Of a stretch of DNA of 64,000 bases, positions 9,425 through 17,781 are shown piece by piece. How positions within the stretch are numbered: position 1 is the first letter of the stretch; each line of letters starts with the position of its first letter. Below the pieces are notes generated by a model. It saw nothing but the letters and a program-made list of their open reading frames with translations, ran no database searches and was not told the origin of the DNA. The position numbers were made by a program, and so were the translations under genes. Origin of the DNA: Paracoccus versutus (GTDB taxonomy: Bacteria; Pseudomonadota; Alphaproteobacteria; Rhodobacterales; Rhodobacteraceae); the NCBI RefSeq assembly GCF_000763885.1, contig NZ_JRKO01000008.1, forward strand, positions 46,132-110,131, read 5' to 3'.

Positions 9425-9925
9425 TCAGGCGCGACCGTAGGCCTCGGACATGGCGATGTCCATGGCGGCCTCGGGCGTGGCGTCGCCCCAGCAGGCCAGC
9501 TGGAAACAGGGATAGAAACGCTCGCAGGCCAGGATGGCATTGCCGATCATCTGGTCGATCTGCTCGGGGCTGGCGATGGCGTCGCCCGAAAGCACCAGCC
9601 CATAGCGCCAGACCATCAGCCTCTGCGGCCCCCAGAAGGTGAAGCCGCCGTCCCAGACCTGGTCGTTGGCCAGGTTCAGGACCTCGTAGAGCGCCGGCAG
9701 CTTCTCGGCCGGAGGGTCCATGTCGAAGGTGCAGATCAGCCGCAGCACCTCTTCGCGCGGCGACCAGGCCAGCGTGATGGAATAGGTGCGCCATTGGCCC
9801 TCGACCGCCATGGCGATCTGGTCCTCGGCCAGACGGTCGAAATCCCATTCGTGATGCGCCGCGACGGTTTCCACGATGTCGATGGGATGGATGTCATCGC
9901 TATGGATGAAGTCCAGCTGTGCCAT
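9425..9925 (-). CDS. YbjN domain-containing protein
   Basis: A 166-residue soluble protein of the YbjN superfamily, a fold related to type III secretion chaperones, without known enzymatic activity. Characteristic segments are HHEWDFDRLAEDQIAMAVEG near the start, the central LRLICTFDMDPPAEKLPALYEVLN and ANDQVWDGGFTFWG. ATG 9925 gives the standard N-terminus MAQLDFIHSDD. It is the first gene of the ybjN-proC-csaA-dehydrogenase-kinase run and is divergent from cobC. The function is not established; E. coli YbjN has been linked to stress and motility regulation. Confidence 0.85.
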   Translation of the reverse strand: MAQLDFIHSDDIHPIDIVETVAAHHEWDFDRLAEDQIAMAVEGQWRTYSITLAWSPREEVLRLICTFDMDPPAEKLPALYEVLNLANDQVWDGGFTFWGPQRLMVWRYGLVLSGDAIASPEQIDQMIGNAILACERFYPCFQLACWGDATPEAAMDIAMSEAYGRA

Positions 9926-10032
9926 GTCCTGTCCCCCTGCCTGTCTGAGAGCGGGGCAAGGTCGAAACCCCAACCCTTGGTGGCCCAGACTACACCCGGC
10001 GTAGTTTCCGGGATGCGCCTACAACATATCGT

Positions 10033-10111
10033 GTGCCGGTTCCACGAGGGTGTAAAGCGAAAATTCCGTTACCGGATCGCGACAGCCAGGCTCCGCCGCT
10101 TGACCGCCGGC
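10033..10111 (+). promoter_or_regulatory. Candidate compact cobalamin riboswitch upstream of cobC
   Basis: The leader of cobC contains several blocks in the order found in cobalamin riboswitches: GTGCCGGTTCC, then GGGTGTAAAGCGAAAATTCCG (conserved core usually GGTGnAAAGGGAA..TCCG), then CGCGACAG (usually CGCnACTG), and AGCCAGGCTCC (usually AGCCAGGAGACC). GCCGG at 10035 and CCGGC at 10107 could form the closing P1 stem. It is shorter than the standard RF00174 form and departs from consensus in the B12-box end. The downstream gene is a cobalamin gene, which supports the call. A covariance-model search is needed to decide. Confidence 0.45.
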
Positions 10112-10149
10112 TTTCGTGCAGGTTCAAGGGCGGCCAGGGAGGATTGCCC

Positions 10150-11127
10150 ATGCGCGACCACGGCGGCGACATCGACAAGGCGGCCAGCCGCTTCGGCCGG
10201 GCGGACTGGATCGACCTGTCCACGGGAATCAACCGCCGGCCCTGGCCAAACCCGGCAAGTTCGGCGGGGCCGCTTTCGGCCCATGCCCTGACCGCGCTGC
10301 CGACGGCCGCCGATACCGCCCGGCTTTGCGCCGCGGCCGCCGTCCGATTCGGCTGCCCGCCAGAGCAGATCCTGCCGCTGGCCGGCGCCTCGGCGGCGAT
10401 CCAGCTTTTGCCGCATGTGCTGCCGGGGCGGCGCGCGGCGGTGCTGTCGCCGACCTATAACGAACATGCCGCCAGCCTGCGCGCCGCCGGCTGGGAGGTG
10501 GCCGAGCCCGCCGACCCGGCCGCGCTGGCCGGCGCCGATCTGGCGGTGATCGTGAACCCGAACAACCCGGACGGGCGCGAATTCCTGCCCGCGCAGGTCG
10601 CCGCCATCGCCGCGACGATCGGGCAACTGGTGGTGGACGAAAGCTTTGCCGATCCCCGTCCCGACCTGTCGGTGGCGGGCTCGCGGCCCGATAACGTCAC
10701 CGTGCTGCGCAGCTTCGGCAAGTTCTGGGGCCTTGCCGGGCTGCGCCTGGGCTTTGCCATCGCCGCGCCCGAGACGCTTGCCCGCTTGGCCGAGCGCGCC
10801 GGCCCCTGGTCGGTCAGCGGCCCGGCGCTGGAGATCGGCACCCAGGCGCTGGCCGATGCGCCATGGATCGACGACACCGTGGTCTGGCTGTCCGAGGCCG
10901 CGCTGCACCTGGACCAGATCGTCACCCCGCATTGGCCGCTGGTGGGCGGCACGCATCTGTTCCGGCTCTACGACACCCCCGACGCGCCGGCCGCATGCGA
11001 CCTGCTGGCCCGCGCCGGCATCTGGAGCCGCATCTTTCCCTGGCATCCGCACTGGATCCGCCTGGGCATTCCCGGCAATCGCGAGGAATTCGACCGCCTG
11101 GCCGGTGCCTTTACGGCAGCCGGTTGA
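10150..11127 (+). CDS. cobC: Threonine-phosphate decarboxylase of cobalamin synthesis
   Basis: PLP-dependent class I aminotransferase-fold enzyme (325 residues) that decarboxylates L-threonine 3-phosphate to (R)-1-aminopropan-2-yl phosphate, the linker of the cobalamin nucleotide loop; called CobC in the aerobic pathway and CobD in Salmonella. Visible features are the start region MRDHGGDIDKAASRFG, the substrate/PLP segment IVNPNNPDGRE, VVDESFAD, and the PLP lysine in LRSFGKFWGLAGLRLG. ATG 10150 follows AGGGAGGATTGCCC, a good ribosome site. The gene overlaps the convergent purK by 17 bp and is preceded by a possible cobalamin riboswitch. Confidence 0.93.
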   Translation: MRDHGGDIDKAASRFGRADWIDLSTGINRRPWPNPASSAGPLSAHALTALPTAADTARLCAAAAVRFGCPPEQILPLAGASAAIQLLPHVLPGRRAAVLSPTYNEHAASLRAAGWEVAEPADPAALAGADLAVIVNPNNPDGREFLPAQVAAIAATIGQLVVDESFADPRPDLSVAGSRPDNVTVLRSFGKFWGLAGLRLGFAIAAPETLARLAERAGPWSVSGPALEIGTQALADAPWIDDTVVWLSEAALHLDQIVTPHWPLVGGTHLFRLYDTPDAPAACDLLARAGIWSRIFPWHPHWIRLGIPGNREEFDRLAGAFTAAG

Positions 11128-12154
11128 CATGCCCCATCTTTCGGCCGGGGCGCGCCTCGCCCTTGCCGTAAAGATGAAGCTGCACGCGCGGCTGCTTCAG
11201 CAGTTCCGGGATGCGCAGCACGTCGTCGCCGATCAGGTTCTCCATCTCGACATCGGCGTAACGCTGGCCGTCGCCCAGCGGCAGGCCGGCCACGGCGCGG
11301 ATATGCTGCTCGAACTGGTCCACGGCGCAGCCCGCCTGCGTCCAATGCCCCGAGTTATGCACCCGCGGCGCGATCTCGTTCACCACCAGCCCGTCGCGGG
11401 TCACGAACAGTTCGACCCCCATGACGCCGATATAGTCCAGCGCATTGACGATGCGGCCCGCGACCAGCACCGCATCGGTCAAGAGGCCGGCCGGAAGGCC
11501 GCAGGGCACGGTGGTGGTGCGCAGGATGCCGTCACGATGAACGTTCAGCCCCGGATCATAGGCCGCGACCTGCCCGTCGGCGCCGCGCGCGACGATGACG
11601 CTGATCTCGGCCGAGAAATCCACGAAGCCCTCCAGCACCGAGGGCGCGCCGGTCCAGTCCCGCTGCCCCGCATCGGAAAAGCGGATCTGCCCCTTGCCGT
11701 CATAGCCCAGCCGCCGGGTCTTGAGGATCGCGGGCGCACCCAGCGCCGCCAGCGCCTCGGGCAGGTCGGCCTCGGTCTCCACGCTGCGATAGGGGGCGGT
11801 GCGCAGGCCGATGCCGGCCAGGAAATCCTTTTCCGCCAGCCGGTCCTGCGACACGGCCAGCGCGCGGCGGTTCGGCCGGATCGGGCGCAGCGATTCCAGC
11901 AGGTCCAGCGCCGCCGTCGGCACGTTCTCGAATTCATAGGTGATGACGTCGACCGATTCGGCAAAGGCGCGCAACGCGGCCTCGTCCTCATAGGGCGCGG
12001 TGGTCAGACGATGCGCCACGTCACCCGCCGGCGCGGCGCCCGGCTCGTAGACATGGCAGCGATAGCCCAGCCGGCTGGCCGCGACCGAGAGCATGCGGCC
12101 CAGCTGGCCCCCGCCCAGGATGCCGATGGTGGCGCCGGGTTTCAGTTCACTCAT
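11111..12154 (-). CDS. purK: N5-carboxyaminoimidazole ribonucleotide synthase
   Basis: ATP-grasp enzyme that makes N5-CAIR from AIR, ATP and bicarbonate in de novo purine synthesis; product handed to PurE. The 347-residue protein begins with the ATP-grasp pre-domain [17 protein letters not shown], followed by [10 protein letters not shown], the ATP-binding [13 protein letters not shown], and [28 protein letters not shown] 12154 overlaps the end of purE by 8 bp, giving a purEK operon. The 3' end overlaps the 3' end of cobC. Confidence 0.96.
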   Translation of the reverse strand: MSELKPGATIGILGGGQLGRMLSVAASRLGYRCHVYEPGAAPAGDVAHRLTTAPYEDEAALRAFAESVDVITYEFENVPTAALDLLESLRPIRPNRRALAVSQDRLAEKDFLAGIGLRTAPYRSVETEADLPEALAALGAPAILKTRRLGYDGKGQIRFSDAGQRDWTGAPSVLEGFVDFSAEISVIVARGADGQVAAYDPGLNVHRDGILRTTTVPCGLPAGLLTDAVLVAGRIVNALDYIGVMGVELFVTRDGLVVNEIAPRVHNSGHWTQAGCAVDQFEQHIRAVAGLPLGDGQRYADVEMENLIGDDVLRIPELLKQPRVQLHLYGKGEARPGRKMGHVNRLP

Positions 12155-12668
12155 CCTTCGGCTCCTCGGGGATGGAATCGGACAGCGCCTGGCGCCAGGC
12201 ATCCAGCCGCGCGGCCAGATCGGGATCGGACACCGCCAGGATGCCGGCCGCCATCAGCCCGGCATTGGCGGCACCTGCCGCGCCGATGGCCATGGTGGCG
12301 ACCGGATAGCCCCTGGGCATCTGCAGGATGGAATAAAGCGAATCGACGCCCGACAGCGCCCTGGTCTGCACCGGCACGCCGATCACCGGCACCCGCGTCT
12401 TGCTGGCCATCATCCCCGGCAAATGCGCGGCCCCGCCGGCGCCGGCGATGATGACCTTGAGCCCGCGCGCCACCGCGGTCTTGCCATAGTCCCACAGCCG
12501 GTCCGGCGTGCGATGGGCGGAAACGATCCGGGCCTCGTAGGCGATGCCCAATTCGTCCAGGATGGCGGCGGCCTCGCGCATGGTCGGCCAGTCGGACTGG
12601 CTGCCCATGATGATTCCGACAGGTTTCCCGGCGGGTGTTTCGGCGGGCTTTTCGGCGGCTTTTTCCAT
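12147..12668 (-). CDS. purE: N5-carboxyaminoimidazole ribonucleotide mutase
   Basis: Class I PurE, which converts N5-CAIR to CAIR in purine synthesis. The 173-residue protein shows the substrate phosphate and base site motifs [42 protein letters not shown] and [21 protein letters not shown] 12668 is preferred; it adds a short Glu/Pro/Ala-rich N-terminal extension (about 16 residues) before the core, and longer upstream starts add nothing family-like. First gene of the purEK pair. Confidence 0.96.
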   Translation of the reverse strand: MEKAAEKPAETPAGKPVGIIMGSQSDWPTMREAAAILDELGIAYEARIVSAHRTPDRLWDYGKTAVARGLKVIIAGAGGAAHLPGMMASKTRVPVIGVPVQTRALSGVDSLYSILQMPRGYPVATMAIGAAGAANAGLMAAGILAVSDPDLAARLDAWRQALSDSIPEEPKDE

Positions 12669-12720
12669 GGCTCGACCCCCTTTTGCGCCCCGCCCTACAG
12701 CGCCGGGCGGGATCATGCAA

Positions 12721-12939
12721 TCAGGCGATGATATCGGGGGTCAGCTCGTCCTCGAGCCGGGCGATGCGGTCCTTCAGCGCCAGCTTCTGCTTTTTCAGCC
12801 GTTGCAGGGTCAGCGAATGGGTCAGGCTCTGGCTCGACAGCGCGGCGATCGCCTCGTCGAGATCCCGATGCTCGCGCCGCAGCACCTCCAGCTTGGCGCG
12901 GGTGATCTCTTCATGGGACATCTCATGTTGGGCGTTCAT
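12721..12939 (-). CDS. YdcH family (DUF465) small coiled-coil protein
   Basis: A 72-residue highly charged helical protein. The pattern [14 protein letters not shown] followed by [20 protein letters not shown] is the DUF465/YdcH signature, a short antiparallel helical hairpin or coiled coil. It lies 52 bp upstream of purE on the same strand. Members are widespread in proteobacteria and have no agreed function. Preceded by [12 protein letters not shown], which fits the usual N-terminus. Confidence 0.85.
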   Translation of the reverse strand: MNAQHEMSHEEITRAKLEVLRREHRDLDEAIAALSSQSLTHSLTLQRLKKQKLALKDRIARLEDELTPDIIA

Positions 12940-13102
12940 CTCGGGCCTCGGGCTGGATCGCCTTGGTTATAGCGCGGCCTCCGGGCGTTGTTAATGGTTT
13001 TGCGGGAACGCGTTAACGCGGACCGGCCGGTTCGGAAAAACGCTTGCCCCGAAGCGGCCTTCGGCCCGAAACTTGCAGCCGAACCCCATGCAGGAGAAGC
13101 CA

Positions 13103-13693
13103 ATGCCCCGCACCGCCCCCCTCAGGCCCTGCGCCCTTGCGCTTGCGCTGCTGCTGGCCCCGCTTGCCCCGGCCCATGCGCAAGCCGAGGGCGAGCAGAT
13201 GCAGCTTTGCGTCAACTCCTGCCTCTATCACTTCGGCCCCGCCTCGAACCCGCGCTATCACGCCTGCGTGGCCGAGCAATGCGAGCAGGCGGCACCCAGC
13301 CGCCAGCCCGCCCAGCCACCCAGCCAGGGCGCGGGCTGGCGCAACGGCACGGCCGATGGCGGCAGGACGCATTACGCCCGCGTGCAATCCGGGCGGTTGG
13401 CGCTGAGCTACATGTGCCAGCGCGGCAGCGAGGGGCTGGTCGCCGTCGAGGGCATGGCCGGCTCGCCCGGCTCGCTGGTGCTGCGCATCGACGGGCGGCG
13501 GATGGCGCAGCCCTTTGCCGCAAGCGGCGGCATGCGCGCGACCCAGGCGGCGCGCGGCTCGGCGATGCTCGCGGGGCTGCTGGGCGGCAGCGGGGTCGAG
13601 CTTGCGGACGACCGCGGCCGCGGCAGCCTGCCACTGGCAGGCTCGGGCCGGGCGATCCGGGCGGCGATGGCCGCCTGCGGCCTGCGGCCGTGA
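13103..13693 (+). CDS. Secreted protein of unknown function
   Basis: A 196-residue protein with a clear Sec signal peptide: MPRTAPLRPC, a hydrophobic ALALALLLAPLAP stretch and a likely cleavage after AHA. The mature N-terminus has four Cys (LCVNSCLYHF..HACVAEQC), suggesting disulfides in the periplasm, then a Pro/Gln-rich linker and a C-terminal beta-rich segment with two more Cys. ATG 13103 is chosen because AGGAG lies 6 bp before it; an ATG at 13088 overlaps that site. No family is recognised. It precedes hsp20 but is separated by a 120-bp gap with its own likely promoter. Confidence 0.7.
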   Translation: MPRTAPLRPCALALALLLAPLAPAHAQAEGEQMQLCVNSCLYHFGPASNPRYHACVAEQCEQAAPSRQPAQPPSQGAGWRNGTADGGRTHYARVQSGRLALSYMCQRGSEGLVAVEGMAGSPGSLVLRIDGRRMAQPFAASGGMRATQAARGSAMLAGLLGGSGVELADDRGRGSLPLAGSGRAIRAAMAACGLRP

Positions 13694-13720
13694 CGCCGCG
13701 CGGCTGCGACGCGGCAAACC

Positions 13721-13749
13721 CTTGTTTCCGGCGGCCTCCGTCCACATAT
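13721..13749 (+). promoter_or_regulatory. Candidate RpoH (heat-shock) promoter of hsp20
   Basis: CTTG at 13721-13724, a 17-bp spacer and CCACATAT at 13742-13749 fit the alphaproteobacterial sigma-32 pattern (CTTG-N17-CyTATnT type). It lies about 65 bp upstream of the hsp20 start, and rpoH is encoded in this window. This is pattern matching only; no transcription start is known. Confidence 0.45.
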
Positions 13750-13813
13750 TGGTCTTGCCGGATCGCCGTTCCGGGGTCCGGCCGACAGTCGCTTTGATGC
13801 AAAGGGCTTGGGA

Positions 13814-14224
13814 ATGACCAAGATCAGTCTGGCCGCTCATCCGTTCCTGCTGGGGTTCGATCAGTTGGAACGCCTGGCCGAACGGGCCGCCAAGGGCGCC
13901 GAGGGCTATCCGCCCTACAACATCGAACACCAGGGGCCGAACGGCTTTCGCATCACGCTGGCCGTGGCCGGCTTTTCCGAGGACGACCTGTCGATCACGC
14001 TCGAGGACCGCCAGCTGGTGGTTCGCGGCCGCCAGGCCGAGGCCGAGGAAGGCCGCGTCTTCCTGCACCGGGGCATCGCGGCCCGCGCCTTCCAGCGCAG
14101 CTTCGTGCTGGCGGACGGGGTCGAGGTGGTGTCGGCGGGGCTTGAAAACGGGCTTCTGAACATCGACCTGCGCCGCTCGGTGTCCGACAGCATCGTGCAG
14201 ACCATACCGATCAGCCGCAAGTGA
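13814..14224 (+). CDS. Small heat-shock protein, Hsp20/IbpA family
   Basis: ATP-independent holdase chaperone of 136 residues. The alpha-crystallin domain runs from about residue 30 (YNIEHQGPNGFRITLAVAGF) to residue 125, with the beta-sandwich signature GLENGLLNIDLRR and a short C-terminal tail carrying the IPI motif (TIPISRK) needed for oligomer contacts. The start is ATG 13814 after GGGCTTGGGA; the TTG two codons earlier is less likely. The DUF1150 gene follows 13 bp later, a pairing common in Rhodobacterales. A sigma-32-like promoter lies upstream. Confidence 0.94.
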   Translation: MTKISLAAHPFLLGFDQLERLAERAAKGAEGYPPYNIEHQGPNGFRITLAVAGFSEDDLSITLEDRQLVVRGRQAEAEEGRVFLHRGIAARAFQRSFVLADGVEVVSAGLENGLLNIDLRRSVSDSIVQTIPISRK

Positions 14225-14237
14225 AAGGGGATCGCAA

Positions 14238-14465
14238 ATGAACGAGAAATTCGATTTCGGCCCGGAAAGCGCGGGCAACATCGTCTACATCCGCCGCGTC
14301 GCGATGGACAGCCTGCCCGACGAGGTGCGCCGCCAGGTGCCCGGCGCCGATGCGCTTTACGCCGTGCATGGCGCGGATGGAGAGCGGCTGGCCCTGGTCA
14401 AGGATCGCAGCCTGGCCTTCCTGCTGGCCCGCCAGAACGAACTGACCCCGGTCAGCGTCCACTAA
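14238..14465 (+). CDS. DUF1150 family protein
   Basis: A 75-residue protein matching the alphaproteobacterial DUF1150 family: NIVYIRRVAMDSLPDEVRRQ, then YAVHGADGERLALVKDRSLAFLLARQNEL. An AAAGGGGAT ribosome site precedes ATG 14238. It is linked to hsp20 in an apparent two-gene operon, so a link to protein quality control is plausible but unproved. Confidence 0.88.
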   Translation: MNEKFDFGPESAGNIVYIRRVAMDSLPDEVRRQVPGADALYAVHGADGERLALVKDRSLAFLLARQNELTPVSVH

Positions 14466-14593
14466 GCCGCAGGATGCCGATGCCGCCGCCGGGCAAGGCG
14501 GCGGCGATGGCGACATGCGCGCCGCCCGTGTGGCGGCCACCCACCCTTCCGATAGCATCAGGAAATGCCGATCCCGCCGCGCGGCAGGGGCCG

Positions 14594-15412
14594 TTATCGG
14601 CTGTGCGCCTGGCCGTCCCCGGCCTCGACCAGCTCCAGCCCGATCTCGTCCCGGTATTGCCGCAGCAGCGCCTGCGCGGCCGGATCGGCGGGCAGCAGCA
14701 GATGCGTCGCGCCATGGTTGCGCCGGACCAGCGCCTGCCACAGCGCCTCGCGCGGGCCGGCATGGCGCGGCTCGGCCCCGACCGTCAGCAATTCGGCGCC
14801 AAGCTCGCCGGCCAGCCGCGCCGCCGCGGCCGCATCGGCGGGATCGCAGGCCAGCACCCGCTCGCAGCCCTGCGCACGGAAACGCGCCCGCCAGGCGTTC
14901 GGCCCAGGATGGGCGTCGCCCGCACCTTCCAGCCCCGCGCCTTCCAGCCCCCCACCTTCCAGCCCCTCGACTTGCAGCCCCTTGACCGGCCCGCCCAGGC
15001 AGACCGGCCCGGCCGCGCCCGGCAGATCCGCGCCTTCGACCCCGTCCGGGCTCCATTTGTCCGTAACCGACAGGATGGCCATGACCGCGCCGCCGGGACT
15101 GCGCATGGCGATGTCCTCGCCCGGCTCGACCCTGGCCGCGAAATCCGCATCGACCTCCAGCACCAGCGGCATGGACCAGAGCGCGCCCGAGGCCAGCCGC
15201 ATCCCCGCCAGCACCGAATCGTAATCCGCCTGGGTCAGAAAGCCCCGCAGCGGAAGGAAGCCGCCGCCGATCAGCAGGCCCAGGTCGGCCGATTGCCGGG
15301 GCGTCAGATCCCAGGCGGCCATGCGCGCCGCCTCGGCCCGCAGCTTCTGCCCGGCCTCGGGGCTGACCAGAAGCGCGCGGATCGGCTGGTGATGCGGCAA
15401 GGGCCCGGCCAT
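14594..15412 (-). CDS. ATP-sulfurylase-like protein, catalytic motifs missing
   Basis: The N-terminal half (about residues 30-130) closely follows the PUA-like domain of ATP sulfurylase: LTPRQSADLGLLIGGGFLPLRGFLTQADYDSV and LWSMPLVLEV. A four-unit GLEGA-type pentapeptide repeat follows (from 14926-14985). The C-terminal part keeps the family segment GPREALWQALVRRNHGATHLLL and the later EIGLELVEAG. However, the nucleotide-binding QTRNPxHRAH and GRDHAG motifs are absent, and the 272-residue chain ends where a catalytic domain or fused APS kinase would continue. It is therefore probably not an active sulfurylase. Its ATG 15412 overlaps the trxB stop (TGATG), so the two are coupled. The role is unknown. 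Confidence 0.8.
   Translation of the reverse strand: MAGPLPHHQPIRALLVSPEAGQKLRAEAARMAAWDLTPRQSADLGLLIGGGFLPLRGFLTQADYDSVLAGMRLASGALWSMPLVLEVDADFAARVEPGEDIAMRSPGGAVMAILSVTDKWSPDGVEGADLPGAAGPVCLGGPVKGLQVEGLEGGGLEGAGLEGAGDAHPGPNAWRARFRAQGCERVLACDPADAAAAARLAGELGAELLTVGAEPRHAGPREALWQALVRRNHGATHLLLPADPAAQALLRQYRDEIGLELVEAGDGQAHSR
14926..14985 (-). repeat. Four tandem 15-bp units inside the ATP-sulfurylase-like gene
   Basis: Units start at 14926, 14941, 14956 and 14971; plus-strand consensus CTTCCAGCCCCnCnc. In frame they encode the pentapeptide run around GLEGAGLEGAGLEGGG. The period is a multiple of three, so copy-number change would not break the frame. Confidence 0.85.
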
Positions 15413-16428
15413 CAGGCCGGGATCTCGGCCGCGTGCGGGTTCGGCTCGCCGGCCATGTCATGCTCGGCCAGGTAGCGCTCGGCGTCCAGCGCCGCCATGC
15501 AGCCCATGCCGGCGCTGGTCACCGCCTGGCGATAGACATGGTCGGTCAGGTCGCCGGCGGCAAAGACGCCGGGGATCGAGGTCCGGGTCGTGCCCGGCTC
15601 GACCTTGACATAGCCGCCGTGATGCAGCTCCAGCTGGTCCTTGACCAGTTCCGAGGCCGGCGCATGGCCGATGGCGATGAAGACGCCGTCCGCCGGCACC
15701 ACCTGCTCGGTCCCCTGCCGGACATGGCGCACCCTGACGCCGGTCACGCCGGGCGGCTGGCTCTCGCCCTGCACCTCGACCAGCTCGTGATCCCACAGCA
15801 CGCTGACCTTGGGATTGCGGAACAGCCGGTCCTGCAGGATCTTTTCGGCCCGCAGGCTGTCGCGGCGATGGACCAGCGTCACCTTGCTGGCGAAATTGGT
15901 CAGGAACAGCGCCTCCTCGACCGCGGTATTGCCGCCGCCCACCACCACGACCTCGCGGCCGCGATAGAAGAAGCCGTCGCAGGTCGCGCAGGCCGAGACG
16001 CCGAAGCCCTTGAACTTCTCTTCGCTGGGCAGGCCCAGCCAGCGCGCCTGTGCGCCCGTGGCCAGGATCACCGCATCCGCGGTGATGCGCGCGCCCGAAT
16101 CAAGTTCCGCCACGAAGGGCCGCCGGTCCAGGTCCAGCCGCGTCACCGTATCGACGAAGACGCGCGCGCCCATGGCGCGGGCATGCGCCTCCATCCTGAC
16201 CATCAGGTCGGGGCCCTGGATCTCGGTCTCGCCCGGCCAGTTCTCGACCTCGGTGGTGATGGTCAGCTGGCCGCCCGGCTGCATGCCCTGGATCAGCACC
16301 GGCGAAAGCATCGCGCGCGCGGCATAGACGGCGGCGGTATAGCCGGCCGGTCCCGAGCCCACGATCAGCACGCGGCTGTGGGCGGGCAGGCTGGCATCGG
16401 CGGCGATCTCGGCGGGAACATGGGACAT
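15412..16428 (-). CDS. trxB: Thioredoxin-disulfide reductase
   Basis: FAD-dependent, NADPH-driven reductase of thioredoxin (338 residues), cytosolic. Features in order: FAD-binding [20 protein letters not shown], redox-active CATC in [20 protein letters not shown]-binding [17 protein letters not shown] with the [10 protein letters not shown] arginines for the NADP phosphate, and the C-terminal FAD segment [15 protein letters not shown]. The start is ATG 16428. It is divergent from an Lrp/AsnC regulator, an arrangement found in other Rhodobacterales, and is followed directly by the degenerate ATP-sulfurylase-like gene. Confidence 0.97.
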   Translation of the reverse strand: MSHVPAEIAADASLPAHSRVLIVGSGPAGYTAAVYAARAMLSPVLIQGMQPGGQLTITTEVENWPGETEIQGPDLMVRMEAHARAMGARVFVDTVTRLDLDRRPFVAELDSGARITADAVILATGAQARWLGLPSEEKFKGFGVSACATCDGFFYRGREVVVVGGGNTAVEEALFLTNFASKVTLVHRRDSLRAEKILQDRLFRNPKVSVLWDHELVEVQGESQPPGVTGVRVRHVRQGTEQVVPADGVFIAIGHAPASELVKDQLELHHGGYVKVEPGTTRTSIPGVFAAGDLTDHVYRQAVTSAGMGCMAALDAERYLAEHDMAGEPNPHAAEIPA

Positions 16429-16591
16429 GGCAGGAAACCTCTCGCTTGGCGCAGCCTTAGCTAATCACCGCCGGCCCCGCATGCAATCCATAAGGCCCCT
16501 TCGCGCATCGGTGGAAAGAATGTTGCGCAATCCGGCCCCGCGGGATAGTTTCCGGCATGTTTTTTGCCCGCAAGGCAAACCAGGGGATGCG

Positions 16592-17092
16592 ATGACCGCC
16601 GCCAGACTTGACGAAATCGACCGCAAAATTCTGGCAGAGTTGCAGGCCGACGGCCGCATGACCAATGTCGAGCTGGCCCGCCGCGTCGGCATTTCCGCCC
16701 CGCCCTGCCTGCGCCGCGTCCGCGCGCTGGAGGAGATGGGCTATATCCGCGGCTACCATGCCGACATCGACGCGCGCGAGCTGGGCTTCGAGGTGCAGGT
16801 CTTTGCCATGGTCCGGCTGATGAGCCAGTCCGAGCGCGACCTTTCCGCCTTCGAGGCGCTGGCCTGCGAATGGCCGCTGGTCCGCGAATGCCACATGCTG
16901 AACGGCGAGATCGACTTCATCCTGAAATGCGTCTCGCCCGACCTGACCAGCTTCCAGCGCTTCCTGACCGAGAAGCTGACGGCGGCGCCGAACGTGGCCT
17001 CGGTCAAGACCTCGCTGGTGATCCGCTGCGCCAAGGACGAGCCGGGCGTGCCCTTCAGCATCGTCGAGGAACGCGCGGCGATGGTCGGCTAA
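16592..17092 (+). CDS. Lrp/AsnC family transcriptional regulator
   Basis: A 166-residue regulator with an N-terminal winged helix-turn-helix (LDEIDRKILAELQADGRMTNVELARRVGISAPPCLRRVRALEEMGYI) and a C-terminal RAM/AsnC ligand-binding domain (about 70-155). The start ATG 16592 has AGGGGATGCG upstream; the longer frame adds non-conserved sequence. It is divergent from trxB over a 163-bp gap that contains the palindrome TTGCGCAA at 16523-16530, a possible operator. The effector is unknown. Its stop overlaps the convergent recombinase gene by 4 bp. Confidence 0.93.
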   Translation: MTAARLDEIDRKILAELQADGRMTNVELARRVGISAPPCLRRVRALEEMGYIRGYHADIDARELGFEVQVFAMVRLMSQSERDLSAFEALACEWPLVRECHMLNGEIDFILKCVSPDLTSFQRFLTEKLTAAPNVASVKTSLVIRCAKDEPGVPFSIVEERAAMVG

Positions 17093-17712
17093 GGCGGGGG
17101 CAACCGGCCGGGCACGAAAATTCCCCGCGGCGGCGCCGCTTCCTGCGCAGTTCGGTCGGTTCCCTGCACCTTGCGGAACTGGCGCTGCAAGGTGCGGGCG
17201 TGGATGCCGTATCGGGCCGCAATGCTCTTGATCGACTCGGTCTCGACGGCGCGGATCGCCTCGGCCACCTGCTGTTCGGACAGGATGGGCGGGCGGCCGA
17301 CATGGCTGCCGCGGCGCTGTGCCTCGGCCATGCCGGCCTTGGTGCGCTCGCTGATCAGGGTGCGCTCGAACTCGGCCAGCGCGGCCATGATGTGAAAGAC
17401 CAGCCGCCCGCCGGGCGAGGCGGTATTCACCTCTTCGGTCAGCGACTGGAAGTCGATGCCCCGCCGGCCCAGTTCGTCGACGATCTCGACCAGGCCGACC
17501 AGCGACCGGCCCAGCCGGTCAAGCCGCCAGACGACCAGCGTCTGCCCGGACCGCAACGAGGCCAGCATCCGCTTTAGCCCCGGCCGGGCCATGGCCGAAC
17601 CGGACAGGCCATGGTCCTTGAATACCTTGACGCATCCCGCGCGTTTCAGCGCCGTCAGTTGAAGATCCAGCCGCTGGTCCTCGGTCGACACCCGTGCATA
17701 GCCAATTTTCAT
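17089..17712 (-). CDS. Serine recombinase, resolvase/invertase family
   Basis: Small serine recombinase of 207 residues. The catalytic domain begins MKIGYARVSTEDQRLDLQ with the nucleophile Ser in RVST. Further family motifs are the arginine pair in VVWRLDRLGRSL, IDFQSLTEEVNT, and LAEFERTLISERTKAGMAEAQRRGSHVGRP. The C-terminal helix-turn-helix is SIKSIAARYGIHARTLQRQF, followed by a short Pro-rich tail. This is the Tn3-resolvase/Hin-Pin type, not the large phage type. No transposase is nearby. A 16-bp inverted repeat lies 70-183 bp upstream of its start. It is out of place in a housekeeping neighbourhood, so it may be a remnant or a site-specific switch. Confidence 0.93.
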   Translation of the reverse strand: MKIGYARVSTEDQRLDLQLTALKRAGCVKVFKDHGLSGSAMARPGLKRMLASLRSGQTLVVWRLDRLGRSLVGLVEIVDELGRRGIDFQSLTEEVNTASPGGRLVFHIMAALAEFERTLISERTKAGMAEAQRRGSHVGRPPILSEQQVAEAIRAVETESIKSIAARYGIHARTLQRQFRKVQGTDRTAQEAAPPRGIFVPGRLPPP

Positions 17713-17781
17713 GCGAAATCCCCAGGTTCGGCCCGGTGCGATACGTTTCGCCCGCCGCATCGCCCGCCCCGAACGCATTGA

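Noticed and set aside
14466..14593. Continuation of the ATP-sulfurylase-like gene past its stop
   Set aside because: The frames after 14594 contain no sulfurylase motifs, so a simple frameshift does not restore the missing domain.
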